Of a DNA stretch of 64,000 bases, positions 26,205-35,370 are shown piece by piece (within the stretch, counting starts at the first letter, position 1; each line of letters opens with the position of its first letter). The notes beneath the pieces were generated by a model, which did no database searches, was not told the origin of the DNA, and was given only the letters and a program-made list of their open reading frames with translations. This stretch comes from Agrobacterium tumefaciens (GTDB taxonomy: Bacteria > Pseudomonadota > Alphaproteobacteria > Rhizobiales > Rhizobiaceae). A program made the position numbers and the translations under genes. Location of the stretch: the NCBI RefSeq assembly GCF_000834635.1, contig NZ_JXQV01000002.1, forward strand, positions 175,323-239,322, in the 5' to 3' direction.

Positions 26205-26345
26205 TCCCCAAAAATAGAGCGGACCAAACTCGGTTCGCTAGCAGGTCGCTTTACGCACTCTCCAGTCGGATATTCAACAGACACCTCATTGCTTACCCGT
26301 AGGACTTCTAAAACCAAGTTGGAGCGTTCAAACACTGACACCAGA
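26205..26345 (-). pseudogene. Remnant of an AraC-family regulator (copy 4)
   Basis: On the minus strand SGVSV, a TGA, then TLQLGF reproduces the first HTH motif of the two intact paralogs (SGVSVRTLQLGF) with the arginine codon turned into a stop. Beyond it the DNA still resembles the paralogs weakly (around GCGTAAAGCGACCT and GAACCGAG), across several stops and small gaps. The N-terminal half is not recognisable. It lies just beyond the GlxA gene stop. Confidence 0.62.
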
Positions 26346-26930
26346 TTCAGGTAAAGATGCGTCCTAGACTAATCGTTCGTGCTGCATGGGCATGCATCCT
26401 GTTGGTGTCGAAGCAGAAATGGGTCGATGATCGAATGAGAGCTTTGCGGAATTGTGTGATGGACAGACGTGTGAGAAAGCAAATTTCACTCATCAAAAGT
26501 ATCAAACGGGCGAAAAGCATGACCCTCGGATAGCGCAGCAGACGTATTATTCAACTGAGAGCCGCATTGTTAGGCCCCGGCTCCGCCACTTTTTTCCATT
26601 AGTGCACATGAGAAACGTTTTCGGCGGTTCCGCTTGAGACACACGTCGACCGCTCGGTTCAGTACTAGATAGCGGCAAATCTGGCGCTCCAAGGAGGTCT
26701 AGGATGTAAATATAACGCAAATATATTCAAAAAATGCATAAATAAAAGCTGAGTTTGCGCTCCTTACTTGCCAACGCGACAACAAGGAAGGATCCCTGTT
26801 CGCCAGGGTGTTCCCACAGCAAACAAAACTCATCTTATCGAAGGATTGAAATTTTGGATCGCGGCTTATTCAAAATCGGCCTAAAAAAGACATTTCGCAG
26901 ATACTCTACTGGTAGCAGACGGATGGGTCT
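26346..26930. other. Gene-poor region, about 585 bp
   Basis: This precedes the NolR-like gene. It contains no convincing coding frame. At 26606 there is ATGAGAAACGTTTTC, one base short of the LacI-type operator core found at 23.2 kb. The last 150 bp are AT-rich and probably hold the promoter of the ArsR-type gene. Confidence 0.35.
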
Positions 26931-27281
26931 ATGAAAACGACTAGACAAAGGTTTGACTTCGATACAGCAGCGGATTTTCTGTCGGTCTTGGCAAACCGTA
27001 AGCGGTTACTGGTGTTGAGAATGATCTCGGAGAACGAGTTGAAAGTCGGTGAACTTGCAGTTTCGACTGGTCTTAGTCAGTCCGCATTGTCCCAACATTT
27101 GGCTGTGCTACGCGCCAATGGTTTGGTTACAACACGGCGTGTGGCTCAAACGATCTATTACTCTTGCTCCTCGGCAGTCGTCATAACAATGCTAGAAACG
27201 ATAGATAGTTTGAACGCCACGCCATCTGGATCAATAAAAGATCACGCAGCTCGGTTAGACGAGACCCTAAAAAACCAATAG
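26931..27281 (+). CDS. ArsR-family regulator, NolR-like
   Basis: A 116-residue winged-helix regulator. The segment LANRKRLLVLRMISENELKVGELA is followed by the recognition helix LSQSALSQHLAVLRANGLV and the wing TTRRVAQTIYYSCSS. That block closely resembles rhizobial NolR (nodulation and global gene regulator), including SQSALSQHL and AQTIYYS. There are no cysteine metal-sensing motifs of the ArsR/SmtB kind in the recognition helix. No nod genes are seen nearby, so it may be an extra copy. The ribosome binding site (GGATGGG) is acceptable. Confidence 0.85.
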   Translation: MKTTRQRFDFDTAADFLSVLANRKRLLVLRMISENELKVGELAVSTGLSQSALSQHLAVLRANGLVTTRRVAQTIYYSCSSAVVITMLETIDSLNATPSGSIKDHAARLDETLKNQ

Positions 27282-27749
27282 CCACGCGAACTTTCATCGT
27301 CCCCTTGAACCACCCTACCATCGAACGCGATCCGAGGCGACGGGTCGCATTAGCCCGCATCCCCTTGGAAGGAAGCGAACCAGCGACCTTTGGAGAATCA
27401 GTTACGGAGTTCCGATTGTAGGACAGAGAGCAACGTCCAATTGATACAAAGCACGTCAGCCTTTTGAAAGGGTGTAGCATTCTCTGCCTCCGTTGAAACG
27501 AATGCAATCTGCGCTACCGAAAATTTTGCGGCTTCAAAGAATTCTAATTTTTTCACAACAGGGTTCATAAGTATAAACTTCAATGTGGCCCAAATTACTT
27601 GGGGGGCACAACACAAACCGCAACGCAAACGTTGCACGTCCTCCATCCAAAGCCAAATCGACAAGAGCCTTGAGGTCGTCCGCGGCACCGGTAACGGCAA
27701 TGTGGCAACCGATGCTGCGCAAACACTGCAATAGTGGCGACACGATTGG
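27282..27749. other. Gap with possible decayed leftward frame
   Basis: This lies downstream of both the ArsR-type gene and the response regulator. A leftward frame (27534-27743) begins just past the regulator stop and reads CLRSIGCHIAVTGAADDLKALVDLAL, vaguely like the end of a STAS domain. A second frame continues to 27417 (FSVAQIAFVSTEAENATPF). They may be parts of one broken gene of the signalling cluster, but I cannot confirm a family. Confidence 0.3.
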
Positions 27750-28121
27750 TTAGATAGTCTCCGCAATCAGTCGCTTCAGCGCCCGTTGAAGCGTTATATC
27801 TTTAAATGGCTTTTGGAGCCACGCAGTAGCGCCAGCCGCCCGTGCGCGTTCCTTGAAGGGGCTTTCGTCCTCTGTCGTTAGAACCAATATGGGAAGAGCT
27901 TTGAGACGCGGATCCGAACGGACTGATGTGATGAATGAAATTCCATCAACCTCCGGCATGTGGATATCAGAAATGACGATATCTGGAATGAGGGCTTGGA
28001 TGATAATGAGGGCTTCACGTCCGTCTGATGCCTCAACGATCGCGTAATGCTCATCTTTTAGAGCCTCGCGAAGCATCTGCCGTATTGTTTTAGAGTCGTC
28101 GACAATCAATATTGTTCTCAC
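27750..28121 (-). CDS. Single-domain response regulator (CheY-like)
   Basis: A 123-residue receiver domain with no output domain. The acidic pocket is in ILIVDDSKTIRQML, the phosphoacceptor is D52 in IVISDIHMPEVDG, a Thr lies in LVLTTEDE, and the conserved Lys is K104 in WLQKPF. I chose the GTG at 28121, preceded by AAAGG at a good distance; an ATG extends 15 codons further. It lies 57 bp after a second receiver gene on the same strand. It is likely a CheY-type output of chemotaxis or a phosphate sink. Confidence 0.9.
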   Translation of the reverse strand: MRTILIVDDSKTIRQMLREALKDEHYAIVEASDGREALIIIQALIPDIVISDIHMPEVDGISFITSVRSDPRLKALPILVLTTEDESPFKERARAAGATAWLQKPFKDITLQRALKRLIAETI

Positions 28122-28178
28122 AACCTGCACCTTTGTCCTGGAATTCGATTGCTTCTGGCCTCGCAAATAGAGTCAGAT

Positions 28179-28571
28179 TCAGACTTGTAAAACGCCAAAC
28201 ACCGCCTCTATAGCCGCTTTTATTTTTTCGCTGGAGAAAGGCTTGGCAAGGACATTGTTGGCGCCCAAAGCAGCTGCCTTTTGCACGAGTGCCCGATCGC
28301 CTTGGGCTGTTAGAATGATAAAGGCTGCCTTCCTGGTCGCTGCGTTTTCTCGAACGGCCTGGAGCAATTGCAGCCCATCCATTTTGGGCATGTTGTAATC
28401 CGAGATAACGAGATGATGGGGCTGTCGAATCAGAATCCCCAGTGCTTCTTCTCCATCCTTCGCCACGTTGATTTGCTGGAACCCTAATTTCTGCAAGGCC
28501 TCGGTTAAGAGCAGTCGGCTCGTGACCTGATCGTCGACGACCATCACTTTTATTCTTTCAGCAATACCCAT
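28179..28571 (-). CDS. Single-domain response regulator (CheY-like)
   Basis: A 130-residue receiver with VMVVDDQVTSRLLL, D58 in LVISDYNMPKMDG, T88 in FIILTAQGD and K110 in VLAKPFSS. The ATG at 28571 follows GAGGT and removes an unlikely 40-residue extension. It is paired with the next receiver gene and preceded by a small conserved-looking gene. No histidine kinase is adjacent, so partners lie elsewhere or are shared with the chemotaxis receptors in this window (inference). Confidence 0.9.
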   Translation of the reverse strand: MGIAERIKVMVVDDQVTSRLLLTEALQKLGFQQINVAKDGEEALGILIRQPHHLVISDYNMPKMDGLQLLQAVRENAATRKAAFIILTAQGDRALVQKAAALGANNVLAKPFSSEKIKAAIEAVFGVLQV

Positions 28572-28794
28572 AATACCTCTTCTCATGAATGAGTGGATAA
28601 CCCGGCAGTGCACCAAAAACCGCAGCGCCACGCCGCTGCGGCCCATGGGCAACGGCTCTTTGGGAACCAATGTCATGCGGAAATTTTGCAAACGCTATGC
28701 GCGGATCAATCTACCGCAACAGACTCACCAAAATCGGCGTGGCTGGGTTGCATAACACCCATGTTAAGTAAGAGACCAATCCATTTCGTTCCTT

Positions 28795-29088
28795 CTACAG
28801 CCTTTGATGGAAAGGAGCCAACGTGTAAATCTCACAATCGTCGTCATGTGCACCGCTCGGGCTAACCTCATCCATCCTGTGTTTTATCGCCAGCGCATAG
28901 ATGACATCCAAAACGTTGCGATCCTTCACCTGTGGATCAGTCAAAGCGAGAAGTGCCGCGCGAACGATCTTCTTTCCTGAGGTGTTAGGGCAGCGGTTTT
29001 GCAGAAAATCATAAAGTTTACTGCCACAGTAACCTTCCGTTGCGCCATCAACGAGCGCCTCATAAATTTTTTGCCTCTTCTCACCCAT
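28795..29088 (-). CDS. Small protein of unknown function upstream of CheY-like genes
   Basis: A 97-residue soluble protein beginning MGEKRQKIYEALVDGATEGYC. It is rich in helix formers, with RAALLALTDPQVKDRNVLDVIYALAIKH in the middle and an acidic tail. Its codon use and reading look genuine, but I do not recognise a domain. It lies about 220 bp before the two receiver genes on the same strand and may be part of that signalling group. No signal peptide or membrane segment. Confidence 0.65.
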   Translation of the reverse strand: MGEKRQKIYEALVDGATEGYCGSKLYDFLQNRCPNTSGKKIVRAALLALTDPQVKDRNVLDVIYALAIKHRMDEVSPSGAHDDDCEIYTLAPFHQRL

Positions 29089-30404
29089 ACGAATGCCCTT
29101 CCAATTCGTGTCGTCACACCATTTTAACCGGCCTTAATATGAGTAAGCCCGCGGAATTCAGGTGTCCGCTAGATCGATCATCTATGCAAAGACCATGCGG
29201 CGCTAATTCGATGCCGCATCCTTGATTTCTCATAAATCGGCCTGTGATCTGCAAAGACTCTCCAGATCATGGCGACACGTCGCTCGTACCTACCATCGTA
29301 GATGAAAATTCCCGTCCGCCCCCACTCCGACAATTCAATTCTTTTCGCCTATAGGTCAATTTGTCGTTGGCTCACCATTGTACGTAAGACTGATATGCCG
29401 TCTTGTTTGACAAACAAAGCGTGAGAGCCGAACGCCCAAAATATTACTGCGCAATACGTATAGGCTTGCGTTATGTCGATGTTCACTCACCCATTTTACT
29501 TGTTCGGCACAGCTCATTCAAAAGGTTTTGACATCAAACGATACCCCGAATCAGATTTTATGGAACGGACCAACCCCAGCGGGACAGAGCCATGTCTTTT
29601 AACGGAGTTCAAAAAGACATCGTTCGGCTAGAGAAATCGTCAGAAATGCGATGCGAGACTCTTTTGCGAACATCATTCTGTGTGAGAGAGGATCTTGGGA
29701 TCAATGGCAGCGCGGTGACCCAACCAAACTAAGCGCGCCAATTACGGTCACAACCAAAACTTTATCGATGGAGCTACCCGACTGGCCAAGGTTGATTTGA
29801 GCAGTCTCTAATCTCCCTGGCCGGTAGGAAAACCCGATCGGGCTGGGTCAACAAGATTGGACGGACAGATATTCGACAGTTGCAGATTTTGCCGACGCGC
29901 ATGCGGAAACGCAATGTACCCGCAGCGATTTCGACAGAAATTTGACTGGACCTGTCATATAATTTCTTACATGTCGTTGATGCGATTTAGGGATGATCAG
30001 CCCCCTGCCTACAATCTTTTTAACTTTGACATTGATGCGACTTTCTTGCCGATCACATCACCTGGCGCTGCAGTGCACCATGCAGCAAAAAACCGGTGTG
30101 AGCACTGCACGATGACGCAGCGCCTTGAAATCCTGCTTTGCTAGGACGGTCTTGAAGCCGGGAGTTGGCCTGGGCGAGCCTATACGTACGGGTTTTCGGT
30201 CGGGAACTTAACCAGCTCGCCATTGGCTTCCACCTATTCCGTCGAAAACCATTCCGAACCGAGCGCTTTAAGCGCCATCCTATTTTGCTTCACGCTGGGG
30301 ACATGGACAACGATTCCGGGCGTAATCGCCTTTATGCAGATGAAGAAAGGCGCCTTTGCGGATTCAACTACATCCCGGCGGTCATATCTCACTCTAAAAG
30401 TAAA
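29089..30404. other. Gene-poor region, about 1.3 kb
   Basis: This lies between the small leftward gene and the HxlR regulator. Open frames such as 29857-30144 (95 codons) and 30165-30503 (112 codons, running into the HxlR gene) have unusual composition and no recognisable domain. I read both strands for transposase, toxin and regulator motifs and found none. It is probably decayed or non-coding DNA. Confidence 0.4.
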
Positions 30405-30776
30405 CTAACTGTCAGCTTTAGCAGAGGTCGAGCTTCGATGTGTTGTTTCATCGGGAAGCGCATCACCCCAATCTTTCATGGCATAGAGAATATCGTGCAA
30501 TGACATTCCGAGTTTGGTTAGTTCGTAGACCACACGTGGTGGCGTTTCTGCGTATGCCATCCGGGTCACGAGACCATGTTCTTCAAAGCGCCTGAGACGA
30601 TGGGTGAGCGTGTGAGCGCTGATACCGGGCAGCATTCCTCGCAGCTCAGTGAAGCGGCGCGGTCCGCCCAGCAACTCACGGACGATCAAGGTGGCCCAGG
30701 GGCCATCAAGAAGACGCAGAAATCGCTCCACCCCGCAACACGGCATATTTTTCGAAACCATCGAACATTCTTTCAT
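30405..30776 (-). CDS. HxlR-family transcriptional regulator
   Basis: A winged-helix regulator of about 123 residues. The N-terminal cysteines (MPCCGVERF) precede LLDGPWATLIVRELLGGPRRFTEL, GISAHTLTHRLRRFEEHGLVTR and YELTKLG, the usual HxlR/MarR-like pattern. The start is uncertain: ATG 30776 and ATG 30761 are both possible and neither has a strong ribosome binding site. It is divergent from an NmrA-like oxidoreductase, a frequent arrangement for reactive-electrophile or quinone responses. Confidence 0.88.
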   Translation of the reverse strand: MKECSMVSKNMPCCGVERFLRLLDGPWATLIVRELLGGPRRFTELRGMLPGISAHTLTHRLRRFEEHGLVTRMAYAETPPRVVYELTKLGMSLHDILYAMKDWGDALPDETTHRSSTSAKADS

Positions 30777-30810
30777 TAGTGCATTTGACGTAACTGATGC
30801 AATTAGTGCA
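30775..30810. promoter_or_regulatory. Direct repeat ATTAGTGCA in the hxlR/nmrA divergent promoter
   Basis: ATTAGTGCA occurs at 30775-30783 and again at 30802-30810, 27 bp apart, between the two divergent genes. HxlR regulators commonly bind repeats in such intergenic regions. The first copy overlaps one of the possible hxlR start codons. Confidence 0.5.
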
Positions 30811-30847
30811 CCAATTAGCCCCAATCTTCAACGAAAAGGAGCAGTTA

Positions 30848-31705
30848 ATGTCTTTCATCATCCACGGAGCGAATGGAGCTCAGGGAGGTCCACTTTTTGA
30901 CCTGCTGCTGTCTGAAGGCGAATCCGTATTTGCGGCGGCTCGCAATCCGACCAACTTGAAGGGAAAACCGTTCATCGCCGTCAACAACAGTGCAGTGAAT
31001 TCCCTTGTATCCGCATATAAAGATTCGGACGGGGTCTTCTTCCACTTACCGCAGGCTCCGGAACCTCTACGTCTTGAGTACGCGCGCAACTTTCTGGAAG
31101 CGATCAACGTCGCCAAGCCCAGACGGGTTGTCATTTCGACCAGTGGCACCGTCATTGATCAACCAGGGTCGGCCATTCAGGTGCCTGCAGAGAGCGCCAT
31201 GGAAATCCTTGTACGCGGCATCGACAGCACCAACATATCCCACGCTATCGTAGCTCCTCGCCTCTATCTGGAAAATTTGCTGTTGCCGATGGTGGTCGGC
31301 AGGGTCAAACAAGCCGGCATTCTCTCCTACCCTATTCGCTCGGATCTTCTGGTATCCTGGAGTTCCCATCTGGATGTGGCACAAGTCGCTCAGAGATTGC
31401 TTACAGACCATACGGTCACAGGTATCGTCGGTCTAGGGCATCTGCCCGGATTGAATGGTGCTGGGTTGGCTGATGGTTTCTCAGAGCGGTTTAATCGAAC
31501 AATCCGGTTCGAAGCACAGTCGCCGGAAGACTTCCGCACATTGCTGGAACCAGTGCTTGGTCCCGCTGCTTTCAATGTTGCGGCCTTTTATCAAGCTCTC
31601 TTACCGCTCGATAAAAATGTGATTGCTGAAGAAACGAGCGCGCAGAAGCTTCTCGGAATGGCGCCACGTAGTGTTACAGAATGGCTCAATGAAATTTCCA
31701 TCTGA
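30848..31705 (+). CDS. NmrA-like NAD(P)-binding oxidoreductase
   Basis: A 285-residue Rossmann-fold protein. The N-terminal nucleotide-binding turn is IIHGANGAQGGPLFDLLL, a variant of GxxGxxG. ARNPTNLKG, DGVFFHLPQ and RRVVISTSGTV follow, as in NmrA/SDR-a5 members. The ATG at 30848 has AAAAGGAG upstream; the frame extends 17 codons without a site. Family members act as NAD(P)H:quinone oxidoreductases or redox-sensing proteins. It is probably under the divergent HxlR regulator. Confidence 0.85.
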   Translation: MSFIIHGANGAQGGPLFDLLLSEGESVFAAARNPTNLKGKPFIAVNNSAVNSLVSAYKDSDGVFFHLPQAPEPLRLEYARNFLEAINVAKPRRVVISTSGTVIDQPGSAIQVPAESAMEILVRGIDSTNISHAIVAPRLYLENLLLPMVVGRVKQAGILSYPIRSDLLVSWSSHLDVAQVAQRLLTDHTVTGIVGLGHLPGLNGAGLADGFSERFNRTIRFEAQSPEDFRTLLEPVLGPAAFNVAAFYQALLPLDKNVIAEETSAQKLLGMAPRSVTEWLNEISI

Positions 31706-32210
31706 CAAGCGGCTAGCAAGTCGATTCCTCCCGATGTAACCAGCGGCGGCCTGTAATTTTGGTACTTGCACGGTGAAGGCCCCGCATTCCATGATCCCGA
31801 AATAAGGAGTGCCGACCACACCGGCTTTGCCGGAGGCGAGTTCGTTTAAATTGAGCGCTCCTGCCTGCTGCTTGCAGCAGGGCTTAATCCGCTCCGCTTC
31901 GTCGGCATTACCGTCTGGTTCGAGAAGTCATCGGTGTTGAACCATTCAAACCTTGCAAGGCGGCCGGATTCCACTGTTTCGCAGCCCCTCATGGCACACG
32001 CCCATGGATGAGATGCCCACCATTGGTGGCTCCTCTCGCTACAGCACCGCGCCTGCGAAAGTAAAACAAAAAACGCCGGGCCAAGAAAAGCTCTACACTC
32101 TTACCACAACAGTAAATCAATTCTCATGCGCCACCACTAGCGCATGAGCGAAGTTACATTCGCATGTTACAACGGAGAACCTGCTAATTTCACAGTTCGA
32201 CGCCCTGAAC
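31706..32210. other. Gene-poor region, about 500 bp
   Basis: This separates the NmrA-like gene from the end of the RraA gene. A leftward frame near 31700-31880 reads GVVGTPYFGIMECGAFTVQVPK but has no known domain. A palindrome around CTGCTTGCAGCAG (31874) is short. Nothing else is recognisable. Confidence 0.35.
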
Positions 32211-32885
32211 TCACATATCGACAACGAGACCTTTGGCTTTCAGCACGGGCTCAAGATTGCTAACTTCGATCACTGACTTTCCCTGCTTATACGCTTCGAT
32301 GAAACCGGCTTCGGCATCTTCGCGTGCTTGTGAAAGCCGGGCGGCCTCCTGTGCTTCGGCACGGCGCACGACGACCAGCCCGTCTGCGTCACCGACGATG
32401 ATATCGCCTGGATTGATGATTTCGTCGCCTATGACGATGGAATCATTCACAGCGGCAATGGTCTCCTTGACAGTGCCTTTGATGCAGACGCTGAGAGAGA
32501 AAACCGGAAAGCCGAGGTCTCGAAGCTGGAGCGTGTCGCGGACGCCGGTGTCCGTCACAAGTCCGCCGATGCCTTTCGCAAGGCAGGCATTTGCCAACAC
32601 GTCGCCGAACGAGCCTGCTTCTTCATATTCGCCTGCGGAGACGACAATGATGTCACCGGGCTTGGCGTAGTTAATGGCGAGCTGCAACATGATGTTATCA
32701 CGCGGTGCACATTTGACGGTGAAGGCCGGACCACACAGTTTCATGCGGTAATCGACAGGCTTCAAGCGCGAGGAAAGAGCGCCCTTCCGGCCCTGTGCCT
32801 CATGGATGGTAGCCGGGGAGAACTTTGCCAGTGCCTCGATGTCGGCTTTGGTTGGCCGTTCTGCAATATCTTTAATGTGGATCAT
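32211..32885 (-). CDS. RraA-family protein, likely class II 4-hydroxy-4-methyl/carboxy-2-oxoglutarate-type aldolase
   Basis: A 224-residue member of the RraA/HMG-CHA aldolase family, which cleaves 4-hydroxy-2-oxo acids to pyruvate and also decarboxylates oxaloacetate with Mg2+. GGLVTDTGVRDTLQLRDLGFPVF contains the Arg-Asp pair (VRD) that binds metal and substrate in this family, and DIIVVSAGEYEEAGSFG precedes it. The start at 32885 has GGGAGG upstream. It is the last gene of the leftward SDR-transporter operon. Context favours a catabolic aldolase over an RNase E inhibitor role. Confidence 0.85.
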   Translation of the reverse strand: MIHIKDIAERPTKADIEALAKFSPATIHEAQGRKGALSSRLKPVDYRMKLCGPAFTVKCAPRDNIMLQLAINYAKPGDIIVVSAGEYEEAGSFGDVLANACLAKGIGGLVTDTGVRDTLQLRDLGFPVFSLSVCIKGTVKETIAAVNDSIVIGDEIINPGDIIVGDADGLVVVRRAEAQEAARLSQAREDAEAGFIEAYKQGKSVIEVSNLEPVLKAKGLVVDM

Positions 32886-32910
32886 AAAAAACCTCCCACG
32901 GTAAGGCCGA

Positions 32911-32929
32911 CGGCGGGGCGCACCCGCCG
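32911..32929 (-). terminator. Stem-loop after the amino acid binding-protein gene
   Basis: CGGCGGG, a GCGCA loop and CCCGCCG form a 7-bp GC stem with no U-run, between the binding-protein stop and the RraA start. It is comparable to the hairpin after the sugar-binding protein at 20.9 kb and may stabilise or partly terminate the mRNA. Confidence 0.6.
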
Positions 32930-32982
32930 CTGGCGTCAATTGACGTTATGTCTTTGTGTTTGTGAATGAATTCCCGCAGGAA

Positions 32983-33819
32983 TTATGGGATTGGATCGAA
33001 CTTCAGTTCAGATAGCGGCACCACCTTGTCGGTGCGTGTCATCTTGTATTCCGTGTCCGGGCCAAGCCATTTGTTCCAGATTTTGTTGATCTCACCATCG
33101 GCATCTAGCTTGCGCAGAACTTCGTTGATCTTTGCGGTCAGGTGCGGATTGTCCTTCGCCATGCCGATGCCGATTGGCTGATACAACATCGGCTCCTCGA
33201 TCATGCGCATTGGCTTGCCCTTGGTCTTGGATTCATTGACGAACTTTGTTGTCGTCATGGTGTTGGCCACCATGCCGCGGGCTTTGCCCTGCTGCACGGC
33301 GAGGTAAGCGGAAGCCGTATCCTGGAATGTCAGCGGATCGGACTTGTTGAGCTTGATCGACATTTCAGAGGTCGAACCCTTGGTGGAGGCAACCCGCTGT
33401 CCTTCGAAGTCGGACTTCTTTGTGCCGGCATCATCCACCGGCACGATCAACATTTCCTTGGCCAGATAATAGGGGTCGCTGAACTGGATCTGTTCGGCGC
33501 GGCTTTGCGTATAGGCAAGGTTCGCAACGGTGATGTCGACGCGGCCGAGCTTGACTTCAGGCACACGGGCTTCGACCGAAACTGGCTTCACCTCTGCCTT
33601 GACGCCCAGTTCCTTGGCGATTGCGCTGCAGAGATCGACATCGAAACCAGCCATTTCGCGGGTTTTCGGATCTGGTGCTGCAAATGGCACGACGTCTGCG
33701 AAGGTCGCGCAGCGCAGCGTCTTGTTGGCCATGATGGTGTCGAGCTGATCCGCCATTGCTGGCGAAGCAGCAGCAGTACCGGCAAGCACGGCAGTCAGTG
33801 TCAGACATTTCCAGTTCAT
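32983..33819 (-). CDS. Polar amino acid ABC transporter substrate-binding protein (family 3)
   Basis: A 278-residue periplasmic protein. A signal peptide of about 23 residues (LTAVLAGTAAASPAMA) precedes a family 3 binding fold: LRCATFADVVPFAAPDPKT, GFDVDLCSAIAKELG, RVDITVANLAYTQSRAE and FSDPYYLAKE. It supplies substrate to the two permeases and ATPase upstream in the operon. Its ligand should be an amino acid or a relative such as pyroglutamate, judging by the 5-oxoprolinase genes nearby (inference). Confidence 0.93.
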   Translation of the reverse strand: MNWKCLTLTAVLAGTAAASPAMADQLDTIMANKTLRCATFADVVPFAAPDPKTREMAGFDVDLCSAIAKELGVKAEVKPVSVEARVPEVKLGRVDITVANLAYTQSRAEQIQFSDPYYLAKEMLIVPVDDAGTKKSDFEGQRVASTKGSTSEMSIKLNKSDPLTFQDTASAYLAVQQGKARGMVANTMTTTKFVNESKTKGKPMRMIEEPMLYQPIGIGMAKDNPHLTAKINEVLRKLDADGEINKIWNKWLGPDTEYKMTRTDKVVPLSELKFDPIP

Positions 33820-33850
33820 TGCTGTTCTCCTTTTATATTATTGTTTGGTA

Positions 33851-34615
33851 TCAGTGGCGCAGATCGGCAAGGAACCGTTGCGCGCGCGGATGGCGGGGTG
33901 TCTTGAAAAACTCTTCCGGGGGTGCTTTTTCCAGGATTTCACCGGCGTCGATAAACCAGATGCGATCAGCGACCTCACGGGCAAAGCCCATTTCGTGGGT
34001 CACGCACAGCATGGTCATGCCTTCCGCCGCCAGTCCTTTCATCACGGCCAGCACTTCGCCAACCATTTCCGGGTCAAGCGCGCTAGTCGGCTCATCGAAG
34101 AGCATGACGGGAGGCTCCATGGCCAGCGCGCGGGCAATTGCCACACGCTGTTGCTGGCCACCGGATAGTTGGCCCGGATAAGCTCCGGCCTTGTCGGCAA
34201 GGCCAACGCGATCCAGCAATGCAAGAGCCTTTCGTTTGGCGACATCAGGCTCCTCGCCTTTGACACGAATGGGGGAAATCGTAACGTTTTCAACGACGGA
34301 AAGATGCGGGAAAAGATTGAAACTTTGAAATACGAAGCCAACCCTGCTGCGCAGGAGGTTGAGCTCCCGTGTTCGCGTCGCGGCATGGATATCCTGGCCA
34401 TCCAGCGTGATCGAGCCACTGTTGATTTCTTCCAGACGATTGACGGTGCGGATCAGGGTTGATTTGCCAGAACCGGAGGGGCCGCAGATGACAATCACTT
34501 CGCCACGCGTCACCTCGGCATCGATGTTCTTCAACACCTGAAAATCGCCATAGCTCTTGCAGACCTTGGAGATAAGGATCGTCTGTTGGGGCGTCGATGA
34601 TGCTGTCGTGGTCAT
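33851..34615 (-). CDS. Polar amino acid ABC transporter ATP-binding protein
   Basis: A 254-residue ATPase of the GlnQ/HisP type. It has Walker [19 protein letters not shown], signature [15 protein letters not shown] and Walker [17 protein letters not shown]. The ATG at 34615 overlaps the permease stop and follows GGAG. A longer frame to 34738 merely reads into the permease gene. Confidence 0.95.
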   Translation of the reverse strand: MTTTASSTPQQTILISKVCKSYGDFQVLKNIDAEVTRGEVIVICGPSGSGKSTLIRTVNRLEEINSGSITLDGQDIHAATRTRELNLLRSRVGFVFQSFNLFPHLSVVENVTISPIRVKGEEPDVAKRKALALLDRVGLADKAGAYPGQLSGGQQQRVAIARALAMEPPVMLFDEPTSALDPEMVGEVLAVMKGLAAEGMTMLCVTHEMGFAREVADRIWFIDAGEILEKAPPEEFFKTPRHPRAQRFLADLRH

Positions 34616-35370
34616 GGCTGCTCCGTTAAGATTTTTGCCTGCGTCAGCGCAGCCTGTTGGGCTCGGCTGACAACACCGGCGCGGCGACGGGAAATGCGAC
34701 GCTCGATGGAATTGGCGAGATAGGTCAGGCTCCAGCAAATGGCGTAGTAGACGATTGCCAGAATGAGAAACACCTGGAAGGGCTGCGTCAGAAGCTGGTT
34801 GTTCACCTGGCTCGCCGCAAAGGTCAGATCAGGCACGTTGATGACATAACCGAGCGTCGTATCCTTGATGGTCGCGACAAAGGTGGAGATCATGCTGGGG
34901 ATCATGTTGTAGAGCGCCTGCGGCAGAATGATGAACCGCATCGCACCCATGTAGCCATGGCCGAGCGCCCGTGCGGCATCCATCTGTCCTGCACCCAGTG
35001 CAACGATACCGCCTCTGACCACTTCGCTAAGGAACGCGCCCTGATAGACAACAAGAGTTGCCAGCATGATGGCAAAGCTTGGCACGTCTGCGCCAGTCCA
35101 GAGCGGTATCAGGAAATAGGCCCAGAGAATGAGCATCAGCAGCGGAACACCGCGCGTGACATAGACAAGGACGGTCGCTGGCACGCGCAGAAGCCGCCAC
35201 TTGGACAGGCGTGCTAGCGCCATGAGAATGCTCATGGGGAAGGCGAGCACGATGGCAAGCGCTGAAAGAATAATGGTGTTTGCCAGACCGCCGAGCGGGC
35301 CATTCGGATACTGACCGATCAACAGCAGCAGCCAGTTGTCCTGAACGATAGTGATCATTTCGCCAATCAT
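34612..35370 (-). CDS. Amino acid ABC transporter permease (HisM/GlnP type)
   Basis: A 252-residue membrane protein of the His/Glu/Gln/Arg permease family. It has about five helices, the EAA-like loop [23 protein letters not shown] and an Arg-rich C-terminus. The start overlaps the preceding permease stop (ATGA). It pairs with the next permease to form a heterodimeric channel. Confidence 0.93.
   Translation of the reverse strand: MIGEMITIVQDNWLLLLIGQYPNGPLGGLANTIILSALAIVLAFPMSILMALARLSKWRLLRVPATVLVYVTRGVPLLMLILWAYFLIPLWTGADVPSFAIMLATLVVYQGAFLSEVVRGGIVALGAGQMDAARALGHGYMGAMRFIILPQALYNMIPSMISTFVATIKDTTLGYVINVPDLTFAASQVNNQLLTQPFQVFLILAIVYYAICWSLTYLANSIERRISRRRAGVVSRAQQAALTQAKILTEQP

Noticed and set aside
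26606..26620. ATGAGAAACGTTTTC as a third site for the LacI-type regulator
   Set aside because: It is one base shorter than the operator core, breaks the symmetry, and lies 3.3 kb away in gene-poor DNA with no promoter to control.
29857..30144. 95-codon Cys/His-containing frame as a small zinc protein or transposase piece
   Set aside because: The cysteines are not in paired CxxC spacing and no other feature supports coding.
32211..32885. RraA family gene as the RNase E activity regulator
   Set aside because: It is encoded at the end of a catabolic transporter operon and keeps the Arg-Asp pair used by the aldolases of this family.
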